Assembly: GCA_018667205.1 (NCBI GenBank)
Contig: JABIVN010000404.1
Span: 1 to 6,516 of the forward strand
Direction: 5' to 3'
Origin: Gammaproteobacteria bacterium
GTDB taxonomy: Bacteria; Pseudomonadota; Gammaproteobacteria; Pseudomonadales; Azotimanducaceae
DNA: 6,516 nt
Shown here: in pieces, positions 1 to 5,528 of the stretch
Layout: every line of letters begins with the position of its first letter
How positions within the stretch are numbered: the stretch's first letter is position 1
Made by a program: the position numbers and the translations under genes
The notes under the pieces: generated by a model
Told to the model about the DNA's origin: nothing
Database searches by the model: none
What the model saw: the letters and a program-made list of their open reading frames with translations, nothing else

Positions 1-369
1 ATTGGAACCACGCCAGAGGAGCGCGCTGAAACCCGAATGTGGGCACGGCGGATTGATTTAGGCATTCTGGAACCACTGGCGAATGGCTTTCGATACGCCG
101 AAGGCGAGCCCATGTTTAAGGATCGAATGACCTTGATTCCACATGCTGCGGCAGACCTGAAGGCGCTAGCACAGGAAAAAATCTCCTGGCTTGACGGATT
201 GATGGATGGCAAAGAGTTTGTCTGCGGCGATAGATTCACACTTGCGGATATTTTGTTATTTGTATTCTTGGAATTTGGTTCGCAGGTTGGTCAACCGCTT
301 AACAAGGCCAATAAGAATATTGCAGACTTTTATGAAAGAGTCGGCGCGCGACCGAGTGCTAAAGCCTAG
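1..369 (+). CDS. Glutathione S-transferase family protein, C-terminal part (5' truncated by window)
   Basis: The reading frame is open from base 1 to the TAG at 367-369 and gives 122 residues with no N-terminal thioredoxin-fold domain, so the gene begins before the window. The fragment is the all-helical C-terminal domain of a cytosolic GST: a helix near MWARRIDLGILEPL, then a VCGDRFTLADILLF segment. That segment carries the GST N-capping box T-x-x-D (T at 238-240, D at 247-249) inside the usual 'G-D-x-x-T-x-A-D' signature, and the protein ends in RPSAKA, a typical GST tail. The family conjugates glutathione to electrophiles or acts in isomerisation or peroxide reduction. The glutathione-binding N-terminal residues are not visible, so class and substrate cannot be given. 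The ATG at 37 is internal, because conserved GST-like sequence continues upstream of it. No strong terminator follows, only a 16-bp palindrome over the stop codon. Confidence 0.88.
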   Translation: MGTTPEERAETRMWARRIDLGILEPLANGFRYAEGEPMFKDRMTLIPHAAADLKALAQEKISWLDGLMDGKEFVCGDRFTLADILLFVFLEFGSQVGQPLNKANKNIADFYERVGARPSAKA

Positions 370-381
370 CCACGTGGCTAG
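366..381. repeat. 16-bp perfect palindrome over the GST stop codon
   Basis: CTAGCCACGTGGCTAG is perfectly self-complementary and contains the TAG stop codon of the GST gene. As RNA it could form a 6-bp stem (CTAGCC/GGCTAG) with an ACGT loop, followed by only a weakly T-rich TCTTCT. It is a poor intrinsic terminator at best. It could also be a protein-binding site or chance. Confidence 0.6.
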
Positions 382-581
382 TCTTCTATGTTTGCGTGAA
401 AACGACCCGATAGCGCCACGGTGTGGTTGGGTGTCAAACGAACTTTGAATATGAATGCAGTTTGCGCTGTGAAAGCAACGCAAGCTGCATCATAGTGAGG
501 TTTGGAGTAGTGACCAGATCATGGCGTTTAGAGGGTCGGGGGCGAGAGCGTATCTGTTCACATGATCATTGAGTGGATGTT

Positions 582-603
582 GCAGCATTGCTGCGAAGCG
601 CAG
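582..603. repeat. Two overlapping short inverted repeats
   Basis: GCAGC (582-586) and GCTGC (590-594) flank ATT. The right arm overlaps a second inverted repeat, CTGCG (591-595) and CGCAG (599-603), flanking AAG. The two hairpins share bases, so they exclude each other. The 8-mer AAGCGCAG at 596-603 recurs at 649-656 beside another pair of overlapping hairpins. Confidence 0.5.
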
Positions 604-614
604 ACGCAATTTAA

Positions 615-630
615 CATAATATACATTATG
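615..630. repeat. AT-rich inverted repeat CATAAT-N4-ATTATG
   Basis: CATAAT (615-620) and ATTATG (625-630) are perfect inverted copies separated by ATAC. The CGCAAT direct repeat (605-610 and 631-636) flanks the element. The size and symmetry suit a dimeric repressor's operator, but no promoter or target gene is evident next to it, so function is only a possibility. Confidence 0.45.
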
Positions 631-653
631 CGCAATCTTATGCCTCGTAAGCG

Positions 654-676
654 CAGGTTGAACCTGCCTGCAGGTT
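654..676. repeat. Two overlapping inverted repeats built on CAGGTT/AACCTG
   Basis: CAGGTT (654-659), G, AACCTG (661-666) is one inverted repeat. AACCTGC (661-667), CT, GCAGGTT (670-676) is a second. The central AACCTG arm is shared, so it can pair either left or right. GCGC sits at both outer sides (651-654 and 679-682). Confidence 0.55.
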
Positions 677-795
677 ACGCGCCCAAGACCACTATCACGT
701 TGCTTTAAATTAATCGTGAAAGCTTAGGACGTTAAATCTACAATTCCACGCACCACCACGTTCAAATACACCACGTTAAGCACAGACCCACGTAA

Positions 796-865
796 AACAA
801 TTATACTCAAACCGTCATGTTCCAACCGTTATGTTTAAACCGTTATGTTTAAACCATTATTTTCA
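796..865. repeat. 14-bp tandem repeat array, five units
   Basis: Five adjoining 14-mers are seen: AACAATTATACTCA (796-809), AACCGTCATGTTCC (810-823), two identical AACCGTTATGTTTA (824-837 and 838-851), and AACCATTATTTTCA (852-865). The centre is best conserved and the ends are diverged, which is usual for a tandem array grown by slippage. The unit junctions create the 8-bp palindrome GTTTAAAC twice (833-840 and 847-854), exactly 14 bp apart. There is no spacer structure, so it is not a CRISPR array. Confidence 0.8.
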
Positions 866-924
866 AACTATGGGCAGTCAAACATGTGATGTTACGGATA
901 AGCCAACCTGGCAAACAGCGGGCC

Positions 925-1053
925 TTAATGGCTAGCCGTTAACGCTTTAGTGAGAAGATCAACTGGCACTAACTGGTGTCGAGTTCTGGTTACAAAATCC
1001 GCAACCTCCAGCGCGCCCTTACAGGCGGCTCCAGCCAGGATCGCCGCTCGCAC
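925..1053 (-). CDS. Possible small protein of 42 residues, unidentified
   Basis: On the minus strand a GTG at 1053-1051 opens a 42-codon frame ending in TAA at 927-925. It is preceded by GGAGGG (1064-1059) at a 5-base spacing, one of the strongest Shine-Dalgarno matches in the window, and this is the main reason to list it. The product begins with an alanine-rich stretch (VRAAILAGAACKGALEVADF) and continues through TRTRHQLVPVDLLTKALTASH, a plausible small helical or soluble protein with one cysteine at residue 11. There is no signal peptide or membrane segment. I do not recognise it. It could instead be the degraded end of a longer gene, since an in-frame TAG lies just upstream, or simply chance. 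It is not adjacent to any co-directional gene that would suggest a role. Confidence 0.25.
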   Translation of the reverse strand: MRAAILAGAACKGALEVADFVTRTRHQLVPVDLLTKALTASH

Positions 1054-1090
1054 AACTACCCTCCACTACCGATGAATGATGCTTTAGTTA

Positions 1091-1170
1091 CCTGCGGCGC
1101 TTATCTGCGGCTTTTATCTATGGTGATTACTTAGGAAAGCTACCTAGGGAAGCTTTCCTATGGAAGCTAT
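1091..1170. repeat. Degenerate 13-14-bp tandem array
   Basis: Consecutive units are CCTGCGGCGCTTA (1091-1103), TCTGCGGCTTTTA (1104-1116), TCTATGGTGATTA (1117-1129), CTTAGGAAAGCTA (1130-1142), CCTAGGGAAGCTTT (1143-1156) and CCTATGGAAGCTAT (1157-1170). A pattern of pyrimidine-CT followed by GG and ending TTA or CTA runs through them, with the last three units closest to each other. The array lies just beyond the 3' end of the SnoaL-like gene. Confidence 0.6.
1132..1160. repeat. 10-bp perfect inverted repeat with 9-base loop
   Basis: TAGGAAAGCT (1132-1141) and AGCTTTCCTA (1151-1160) are exact inverted copies around ACCTAGGGA. It lies 47 to 75 bases past the stop of the minus-strand SnoaL-like gene and could form a transcript-end hairpin, but no T-run follows on the minus strand, so I do not call it an intrinsic terminator. 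It arises within the degenerate tandem array. Confidence 0.6.
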
Positions 1171-1206
1171 CTTAGTACCAGAGACACCACTTATCGAAAA
1201 AATCGA

Positions 1207-1659
1207 TCAGAACTCGAATTGTTGCTCTGGCGGAGTTTCGGGTTCAGCCAGTCGATTACTCCACAGGGCATTCTGCGCCAAGGTGGAATCAAAGAACTCA
1301 AACACCTCCGCGATCTTGCCGTCCCTGAAACCGAATGTTTGGCAATAGCGCTGATTGTAGCGCTCACCGTTCGCTGCTAGACCGTCAGCCTCCATAAAAG
1401 CCACCACGCGTTGCTCATCGGCGCACATGATTTTCCATTTGCTGGCGAAGCGAAAGGTATCCATCTGCAGTCGGCCGAACACCTCCGGCGCCACCACGTT
1501 CTGCAGAAATTCCTTACCCTCAAACCGACCCGAAACGGGAGTACTGCCATTCACATTGTAAACAACATCGTCTTGATGAAGGGATAAGAACGCCTCAACG
1601 TCTAGATCCGCCAACGCCTGATAATATTGTGCTACTAGTGCCTTACCAATTTCGTTCAT
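1207..1659 (-). CDS. SnoaL-like / NTF2-fold small protein
   Basis: The 150-residue product has the size and pattern of the SnoaL-like branch of the NTF2 superfamily (cone-shaped alpha+beta barrels that include ketosteroid isomerase, polyketide cyclases and many uncharacterised proteins). Visible hallmarks are the N-terminal helix (residues 5-25, YYQALADLDVEAFLSL), the HQDDVVYNVNG strand (28-38), the G-R-F-E-G-K-E-F-L loop and helix (44-52), and the C-terminal strands RYCQTFGFRDGKIAEVFEFFDS (104-125), where 'F-x-D-G-K-I-x-E' is characteristic. The substrate is not deducible; enzymatic or ligand-binding roles are both possible. It has no signal peptide, so it should be cytoplasmic. The ATG at 1659-1657 is preceded by GGAG (1672-1669) at a 9-base spacing. 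It is divergent from the prolyl isomerase gene, with 155 bases between their starts. The tail from residue 136 is a polar extension rich in E, P and Q. Confidence 0.85.
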   Translation of the reverse strand: MNEIGKALVAQYYQALADLDVEAFLSLHQDDVVYNVNGSTPVSGRFEGKEFLQNVVAPEVFGRLQMDTFRFASKWKIMCADEQRVVAFMEADGLAANGERYNQRYCQTFGFRDGKIAEVFEFFDSTLAQNALWSNRLAEPETPPEQQFEF

Positions 1660-1783
1660 CTGCTATCACTCCATTTGACTGTGTGTCGACTGTTTTAACC
1701 ACAAAACGCCCTGCCCTGTGTTTTCATCGTACACCGGTTTTTTTCGAAAAAGGATATTGGTGTAATCTTGCGGAACTGCTGTT

Positions 1784-1789
1784 TACAAT
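1784..1789 (+). promoter_or_regulatory. Possible -10 box for the prolyl isomerase gene
   Basis: TACAAT differs from the sigma-70 -10 consensus at one base. It would place transcription start near 1796, between this box and the AGGA ribosome binding site at 1805-1808. I see no good -35 hexamer at 16-18 bases upstream (TGTAAT at 1761-1766 is poor), so this is tentative. If real, it excludes the upstream in-frame starts. Confidence 0.3.
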
Positions 1790-1814
1790 GGCGCGCTACG
1801 ATACAGGAAAAACG

Positions 1815-2777
1815 ATGAAACTGAGAAATATAGTTAGCTGTTTGCTAGTCATAACGATGACCTTTGGTCAAAACACTTTCGCGGTTTCGTTAGGCGTTGC
1901 TGCAACTGTTCAGGGTAAGGATATTTCCGAGGCAAAATTACAAGCGTCCATTAATTACTATAGGCAAACACAGGGTGGGAACGAAGCTGAACTCAGTGAC
2001 CCTGTCCGATACAAAGAGATTCGTTCAAACGTGTTGGACGTCTTAATCGGCCAGCAATTACTCTGGGATGCTGCCCAAAAAGACAGCGTTATTGCACCGG
2101 ATAGCGAGGTGAAAATTGCATTTGACGAATATCGCGCCCAATTCCAGACCTCAGAGCAATTCACTTCAAGGTTAACGAAAAGCGGGTTTAATGAAGAATC
2201 GTTTCAGGAGAATTTAAAGCAGCAAATATCCGCAAAAAAATGGTTGCAACTAAAGGTCATTAGCACGATTACGGTATCAGATATCGAGATACATGAGTTT
2301 TACCTGCAAAATGAAGCTCGTTTCAAACATCCTGAACAGGTCCGGACCCGTCATATACTGATCAAGGTCGACCCAAAGGGTACTAAGGCAGACATGCGAC
2401 AGGCCACGGCAAAGATGACGGCGATAAAGCAGGAACTTGACTCAGGCGCAGACTTCGAAGCGCTAGCAAAGCAGAAATCCGAGGATAGCAGCGCCTTTAA
2501 AGGCGGCGACCTTGGCTATTTTGAACGCGGTGGTCTGGTCGCAACCTATGAAGATGTTGCATTCGATCTGGCCCCAGGTGAAGTATCAGATGTTTTTCAA
2601 AGTAGTTTCGGTTTGCATATCGTAAAAATGATTGATAGAAAACCTGCAGTTAATCAATCAGAGCCCGACGTAAAAGATCGAATCGCTTCTTATATCTTAA
2701 AAGATAAAGCTGATCTTGCTGTGGAAGAAAAGATCATTAGCCTCAAGCAGGCCGCGACTATCGAAATCACCAGGTAG
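1815..2777 (+). CDS. Periplasmic parvulin-type peptidyl-prolyl cis-trans isomerase (SurA/PpiC-like)
   Basis: The 320-residue product catalyses prolyl bond isomerisation and probably chaperones secreted or outer-membrane proteins in the periplasm. Residues 1-23 form a Sec signal peptide (MKLRN, hydrophobic core IVSCLLVITMTFG, then TFA before the likely cut). Residues 28-150 resemble the helical SurA N-terminal chaperone domain. Residues 175-277 are one parvulin domain with the expected RTRHILI (177-183), the S-x-x-x-x-x-GGDLGYF block (225-236) and FGLHIVKM (265-272); H180 and H268 fit the conserved active-site histidines. A short helical tail (283-315) follows. SurA has two parvulin domains and about 430 residues, so this single-domain protein is a relative and not SurA itself. 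I chose the ATG at 1815 because AGGA (1805-1808) precedes it and the signal peptide starts there. The frame is open back to 1629, but that would bury the signal peptide and overlap the divergent gene. Confidence 0.9.
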   Translation: MKLRNIVSCLLVITMTFGQNTFAVSLGVAATVQGKDISEAKLQASINYYRQTQGGNEAELSDPVRYKEIRSNVLDVLIGQQLLWDAAQKDSVIAPDSEVKIAFDEYRAQFQTSEQFTSRLTKSGFNEESFQENLKQQISAKKWLQLKVISTITVSDIEIHEFYLQNEARFKHPEQVRTRHILIKVDPKGTKADMRQATAKMTAIKQELDSGADFEALAKQKSEDSSAFKGGDLGYFERGGLVATYEDVAFDLAPGEVSDVFQSSFGLHIVKMIDRKPAVNQSEPDVKDRIASYILKDKADLAVEEKIISLKQAATIEITR

Positions 2778-2994
2778 CCGCATTTTTGTACTTAAAACAA
2801 GACTTCGGTAAAGGCTTCTCTTGTATAACCGCCCTCTAGCCCATCCTTAAGGACACTGCCGAAAAACACGGCTTACGCCACGTCCAACAACTGTATTGGT
2901 CTCACCCCCCCCTGCTTATCTTGACCCGGCCTTATAAGTCAGGACCAACACCGGTGAGCGTTTCGCCGTGAATGGCTGCGCGTCATTTCGTCGC

Positions 2995-3034
2995 CAAAGC
3001 TTCAATGCTTAAATGCTTAAATGCTTCAATGCTA
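2995..3034. repeat. 8-bp tandem repeat, five units
   Basis: CAAAGCTT, CAATGCTT, AAATGCTT, AAATGCTT and CAATGCTA follow one another without gaps, 143 to 182 bases before the receptor ATG and about 50 bases upstream of the likely -10 box. Short arrays of this unit size can gain or lose copies by slippage. Here the array is outside the coding region, so a change would alter promoter spacing or a binding site and would not shift the reading frame. Confidence 0.8.
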
Positions 3035-3085
3035 TGAGGCGAAAAATAGGTGTAAACGTCCATGTGCTGTTTAATCCAAGCGGTC

Positions 3086-3091
3086 TATAGT
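3086..3091 (+). promoter_or_regulatory. Possible -10 box for the TonB-dependent receptor
   Basis: TATAGT matches the sigma-70 -10 consensus at five of six positions and lies about 90 bases upstream of the receptor ATG. No recognisable -35 box stands 16-18 bases before it, so an activator-dependent promoter is possible. No clear Fur box was identified around it. Confidence 0.3.
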
Positions 3092-3147
3092 GGGGTTTAC
3101 AAGTCACTGCTTCATCGGCTTTTTGTCGTCCGTTAGCGGGCCCCACT
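3089..3147. repeat. Long-range inverted repeat in the receptor leader
   Basis: AGTGGGG (3089-3095) is exactly complementary to CCCCACT (3141-3147). If transcription starts just after the -10 box at 3086-3091, at least part of the left arm could be lost from the transcript, so a leader hairpin holds only if the start lies further upstream. The right arm ends 29 bases before the ATG and leaves the AGG ribosome binding site (3167-3169) free. Confidence 0.4.
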
Positions 3148-3176
3148 CTATTAACTTCATTAAATCAGGTAAATAA

Positions 3177-5528
3177 ATGATCAGACAAGCTTCCCTTAAA
3201 ACTATAGGGCCGATGGCCCTAGCGCTTGCATTTGCGTTCGTCCCGAACGTCTATGCTCAACGCACCATTTCCTCTGAAATAGAAGAAGTTGTGGTCACAG
3301 CACAGCACCGCGAAGAAAATATACAGGACGTTGCCATTTCGATGTCAGCACTTGATGCTAGCGCAATAGAGAAAACATTCTCACGTACGATTGACGAGAT
3401 CACTGGCATGTCACCTAACCTGATCATTAATCCGATTTTGGGTAATGGCACGGTAGGCGTCTCGCTGCGGGGTATGCAAACCGCTGAAGTAGAGAAGAGC
3501 TTTGACCCTGCAGTGGCGATCTACCAGGACGGCGTTTATCTGGCGTCTACCACTGGAGCACTGCTCAACATCTGGGATGCCGAGCGTGTAGAAGTGCTGC
3601 GGGGTCCACAGGGCACGCTCTTCGGACGAAACACTATTGGTGGCCTACTGCACGTGATACGTTCCAAGCCAACGGGGGAAATGGGTGGCAAGGTTGTTGC
3701 GACGTTCGCCGAAAATGATCAGGAAGACTTCAAAGCACGCATAAACTTCCCTGAATTCGCCGGGATTTCTCTGAAACTATCGGCTGTTAACAGCGAAGGT
3801 GGCGGTTACATACGAAACCCAACTCGAGGTGAAACACTGGGAGACAACGACCTCTTCATGTACACGATTGACGGTTTGTGGGCCCCCACAGACAATTTTG
3901 ACCTACGCATCATCTACGATGATATCAGCGACGATACAGCCACTCGCCCAGTGACTTGCCTGACGACCTCCAATGAAACCTTCGGCGGCTTTACACCCCC
4001 GAACCAGTGTGCCGCGTCTAGTGATGGTAACGACCTGTTCACGACCTATACACGTGAAGAGCAGTATTCCGAGTTGAACACCGAAGCGGTCACGATCCAG
4101 GCTAATTGGCAAATTAATGAAGACCACAAGCTGGCAGTGGTTTATGGCAACCGAGAAGTCGATGAGAGGGCACTGAACGAATTTGACGGAATCAGCTTCG
4201 ACCTATTCAGAACATCAAGGCCTCAGCAGGAAGACCAGGAAAGTCTTGAGATCCGAATCGAATCAGATTGGAATGACACCGTTCGTTCAACTGTGGGGCT
4301 CTTCTTATGGGACGGCGGTTATACGCTGCAGCAAAATACGGCGATTCTGCAGGATATTTTTGGCCCACAGAGTTTCACTGCCTCACCGCTTTACAGTCAA
4401 GAGGTAGAAAGCACAGCGTACTTCGGCCAAGTTGACTGGGACGTGAGTGACAAATTGTCCCTGAGTTTTGGCGGTCGGTATATCGAAGAAAAGAAAAGCC
4501 TATGCATGACGGTTGCCGGTTACTCGTTCGACGGGTCTGACGTCGACTATATTGACGAAGAAGGTTTTCCGAAAACTGCGACCGCCCAATGGGGTAAAGA
4601 CTGTCCCTCATGGGCCGCTGATGTTTACGACTCGTCTTTTGATGGCTCGGAAACCTGGAGCAAATTCACGCCACGAGTTAGCGCGCAGTATGAGCTTGAA
4701 CGAGGAATGGCTTATATCACCTACTCTGAAGGCTTCCGGTCGGGTGGCTTCAATGGCCGAGCGACCTCAATCGAAACGACTGGTCCCTACGAGCCTGAAT
4801 CTGTAAAGCAGTGGGAATTGGGAACCAAACTAACGATGCTGGAGAACACTCTGCAGCTGAATGTTTCAGTTTTTACTATTGCTTACGACGACAAGCAAGA
4901 AGATATTGTTAAGCCTGGTACCGATGGACAGGCGACGTTGACAATTATCGAAAATGCCTCGAGTGCAACAATCAACGGCGTCGAAATAGACTTCAACTGG
5001 TATTTGACTGAAGGTTTTTCTGTACGCGGTAATGTAGGGTTTCTTGACGCGTCTTTTGATGACTTTCTTGCGGACAGTGCCACGGGCGTTGTAGATTTAA
5101 GCAATATAGAACTTCGTCGTGCACCTGAGATGACTGCAGGACTTACCGCACTTTGGGAGCGTCAATTGAGCAATGGTAACTTCGTCATTGCGAACTTGAG
5201 TTATACCTGGAAAGACGACTATTACGTCTCTGCTACGGCTAACGCCGACCACACACCGGGCGGCTATATTGGGTTTAATCCATCTAAAGTAGATTCATTT
5301 GGTATCGTAGACGCGTCTATCAATTACGAGACAGACAACTGGACGTTCTCAGTGTTTGGTAAGAACCTGACTGATGAAGTTTATCTGATGTCCTTTCTGG
5401 ATGTGGGCGCCAATAACGTGGCAACCTCGGCGACTGATTCAACCCCTACCTATGCGCCGGGCCTCTGGTCATTTGGTACGCCTAACCGCCCTCGTTACTT
5501 CGGTGCAGAGGTGCAGTTCAAGTTTTAG
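3177..5528 (+). CDS. TonB-dependent outer-membrane receptor
   Basis: The complete 783-residue protein is an active-transport gate of the outer membrane, driven by TonB-ExbBD. Residues 1-27 are a signal peptide ending in VYA before QRT. The TonB box is EEVVVTA (36-42). The plug covers about 48-165 and shows VSLRGM (95-100), the YQDGVYL element (116-122) and ERVEVLRGPQGTLFGRNTIG (136-155). The rest is a beta-barrel with the NLTDEVY segment near 730-736 and a C-terminal strand ending in phenylalanine (AEVQFKF), the signal read by the BAM machinery. Cysteine pairs C261/C278 and C443/C476 lie in probable surface loops and could form disulphides. This plug-and-barrel style is common for receptors of marine gammaproteobacteria and sphingomonads; the ligand (siderophore, sugar, aromatic or other) cannot be told. 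The ATG follows a modest AGG at 3167-3169 with 7-base spacing. An intrinsic terminator follows 19 bases after the stop. Confidence 0.95.
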   Translation: MIRQASLKTIGPMALALAFAFVPNVYAQRTISSEIEEVVVTAQHREENIQDVAISMSALDASAIEKTFSRTIDEITGMSPNLIINPILGNGTVGVSLRGMQTAEVEKSFDPAVAIYQDGVYLASTTGALLNIWDAERVEVLRGPQGTLFGRNTIGGLLHVIRSKPTGEMGGKVVATFAENDQEDFKARINFPEFAGISLKLSAVNSEGGGYIRNPTRGETLGDNDLFMYTIDGLWAPTDNFDLRIIYDDISDDTATRPVTCLTTSNETFGGFTPPNQCAASSDGNDLFTTYTREEQYSELNTEAVTIQANWQINEDHKLAVVYGNREVDERALNEFDGISFDLFRTSRPQQEDQESLEIRIESDWNDTVRSTVGLFLWDGGYTLQQNTAILQDIFGPQSFTASPLYSQEVESTAYFGQVDWDVSDKLSLSFGGRYIEEKKSLCMTVAGYSFDGSDVDYIDEEGFPKTATAQWGKDCPSWAADVYDSSFDGSETWSKFTPRVSAQYELERGMAYITYSEGFRSGGFNGRATSIETTGPYEPESVKQWELGTKLTMLENTLQLNVSVFTIAYDDKQEDIVKPGTDGQATLTIIENASSATINGVEIDFNWYLTEGFSVRGNVGFLDASFDDFLADSATGVVDLSNIELRRAPEMTAGLTALWERQLSNGNFVIANLSYTWKDDYYVSATANADHTPGGYIGFNPSKVDSFGIVDASINYETDNWTFSVFGKNLTDEVYLMSFLDVGANNVATSATDSTPTYAPGLWSFGTPNRPRYFGAEVQFKF

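Larger units (their letters stand above)
370..1206. other. Long repeat-rich intergenic region
   Basis: This 837-base stretch lies between the GST stop and the end of the convergent SnoaL-like gene. I find no convincing gene of normal size on either strand; reading frames are short and broken by stops. It contains clustered short inverted repeats (582-676), a 14-bp tandem array (796-865), a 42-codon minus-strand ORF with a good ribosome binding site (925-1053) and a degenerate 13-14-bp array (1091-1170). Further weak repetition includes ACCACGTT at 755-762 and 770-777, and AACTGG at 961-966 and 971-976. Such a mixture fits a decayed or non-coding accessory segment; no transposase or integrase remnant was recognised. 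Confidence 0.7.
2778..3176. other. Intergenic region upstream of the TonB-dependent receptor
   Basis: These 399 bases separate the prolyl isomerase stop from the receptor start. I see no clear intrinsic terminator after the isomerase; ACAAGA (2797-2802) and TCTTGT (2819-2824) could pair but lack a T-run. A stop-to-stop frame at 2840-2972 reads smoothly for about 43 codons but has no start codon, so I do not call it. The receptor-proximal half holds the 8-bp array (2995-3034), a possible -10 box (3086-3091) and an inverted repeat with a 45-base loop (3089-3147). Confidence 0.65.

Noticed and set aside
796..865. CRISPR array
   Set aside because: Units are 14 bp and directly adjoining, with no unique spacers; there are no cas genes in the window.
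1629..1814. N-terminal extension of the prolyl isomerase
   Set aside because: The frame is open, but the extension precedes a clean signal peptide, overlaps the start of the divergent gene, and lacks a better ribosome binding site than AGGA before 1815.
1830..1841. Lipoprotein signal (I-V-S-C at residues 6-9) in the prolyl isomerase
   Set aside because: The lipobox-like match comes after only five residues, and the hydrophobic core follows the cysteine instead of preceding it, so cleavage by the lipoprotein peptidase is not plausible.
2797..2824. Terminator of the prolyl isomerase gene
   Set aside because: Only a 6-bp AT-rich stem (ACAAGA/TCTTGT) with a 16-base loop and no T-run.
2921..2937. 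Promoter TTGACC followed by TTATAA
   Set aside because: The two hexamers are only 5 bases apart, far from the 16-18 needed.
2840..2972. Smoothly reading plus-strand frame of about 43 codons between the isomerase and the receptor
   Set aside because: It begins after an in-frame stop, has no ATG, GTG or TTG near its beginning and no ribosome binding site; I recognise no family.
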